From the NCBI GenBank assembly GCA_023014485.1, contig JAJOZX010001076.1, positions 946,543 through 1,010,542 on the forward strand: a stretch of 64,000 nt of DNA, read 5' to 3'. Both the position numbers and the translations under genes were made by a program. Positions 63,588 to 64,000 of the stretch are shown here, one piece after another. Within the stretch, counting starts at the first letter, position 1, and each line of letters starts with the position of its first letter. The notes beneath the pieces are model-generated. The model worked only from the letters and a program-made list of their open reading frames with translations. It was not told the DNA's origin and did not search any database. Origin of the DNA: Bathynomus jamesi (lineage: Eukaryota > Arthropoda > Malacostraca > Isopoda > Cirolanidae).

Positions 63588-64000
63588 ATGGAACATTTAA
63601 AACTGAAACAGAAGTGTGCTGATCCTTTGCTGCGTCACAAAGGTCAGTGTCGAAAGAAGAGTTTCAGAATTGTACCACAGGAACTTGTAAATAAGTTTCC
63701 GATCTGCACTTAACACTACATCACAGACTTTGTAAGCAGTGTAGAGAACATCTTGAGTCCTTGCCTGAGAAAGGAATAGGCACTTTGAATTCAGACATAA
63801 ATGATGATTCTTCTTGTAGTAGTGAACCACCTGAAGATCTTGAGAAAATTGAAAATGTTGACAATAGTGATGCATCAACTTCAGAGCAAAACCATGAGAT
63901 GTGTACTTTGAATGCTTCTTTTGTTTCAATTGGTGAATCACCCATAAAAAAGAGAAAGCTTGTAGAGCAAAAGTCATATGGAGCTAAAAAACTAAGCAAG
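63588..64000 (+). pseudogene. Family A transposase gene of A4, N-terminal exon (runs off window)
   Basis: The start MEHLKLKQKCADPLLRHKG carries the C-x6-H part, and after a frameshift near 63700 HRLCKQCREHLESLP carries C-x2-C. The N-terminal C-H-C-C arrangement is the same as in A2 and A3. An acidic Ser-rich linker follows, then SIGESPIKKRKLVEQKS, matching DESPIKTGN of A2 and DQTPVKKSK of A3, with a likely nuclear signal KKRK. The catalytic part lies beyond the window. One frameshift suggests it is not functional. Confidence 0.75.

Larger units (their letters stand above)
62724..64000 (+). mobile_element. Family A DNA transposon A4 (5' part)
   Basis: The left end GGGTCATTCCATGTCAACTC is close to the A1 right end and the A3 ends. 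The uninterrupted 5' LTR serves as an empty-site reference: aactataatag versus aactatatta|GGGTC, so the likely 4-bp duplication is ATTA or ATAA, to be confirmed at the unseen right end. The TIR region holds TGACCT at 62851 and 62896, AGGTCA at 62874, and a direct repeat at 63062-63074. A short repeat-free intron-like section leads to the gene at 63588. Confidence 0.85.

Overview
This window looks like an intron-rich animal genome crowded with transposable elements (TEs). I see no bacterial or organellar features, no tRNA or rRNA genes and no CRISPR array. CR1/Jockey-type LINEs, Penelope elements, an OTU-bearing Gypsy element, Tc1/mariner (including DD41D), Tigger and long (CT)n, (TA)n and G-rich tandem repeats suggest an arthropod, perhaps a decapod crustacean. 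That assignment is an inference from TE content.

Host gene: one gene is well supported, on the minus strand. Four coding exons (45482-45405, 45270-45085, 44401-44288, 44163-42915) join in frame and encode a PR/SET-domain protein of the PRDM15/PRDM4 type. An isolated C2H2 zinc-finger exon on the same strand (664-541) may be a distal exon of that gene, which would make nearly all of 0.7-42.9 kb one TE-filled intron region.

Layout: 1-0.5 kb LINE tail; 1.5-7.7 kb decayed hAT-like ends enclosing a mariner, itself split by a 3.5-kb DNA transposon of 'family B'; 7.7-10.8 kb more mariner and Tigger remnants; 12.2-17.7 kb a 5.5-kb G-rich minisatellite; 17.7-18.5 kb LINE endonuclease fragment; 18.5-21.3 kb mariner derivative and truncated 'family A' transposon; 21.6-24 kb nearly intact LINE between (CT)n tracts; 24.6-25.8 kb intact DD41D mariner; 26.3-37.6 kb a multi-level nest (family B containing family A containing family B, plus a Tc1); 38-42 kb an inverted pair of Penelope fragments carrying an intact Tc1-like element and a Tigger derivative; 42.9-45.5 kb PRDM-type gene with two MITEs in an intron; 45.7-51.8 kb a LINE split by a 4.3-kb family A transposon; 52.5-62.7 kb a Gypsy-type LTR element whose 3' LTR is interrupted by a further family A copy running off the window.

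The most interesting material is two groups of poorly known DNA transposons with long terminal inverted repeats (TIRs). Family A has GGGT(A/C)ATTC ends, 4-bp target duplications confirmed by two empty sites, a DDD-like transposase with an N-terminal C-H-C-C motif, and TIRs rich in GGTCA half-sites. Family B has TAGGGTG-type ends, an 8-bp target duplication confirmed by an empty site, and a transposase with hAT-like hallmarks. One family B copy carries CTCF-like motifs in convergent orientation in its TIRs. The Gypsy element encodes an OTU domain and a second retropepsin-like domain between RNase H and integrase. Most TE genes are broken; the DD41D mariner and the 38.6-kb Tc1-like gene are the exceptions.
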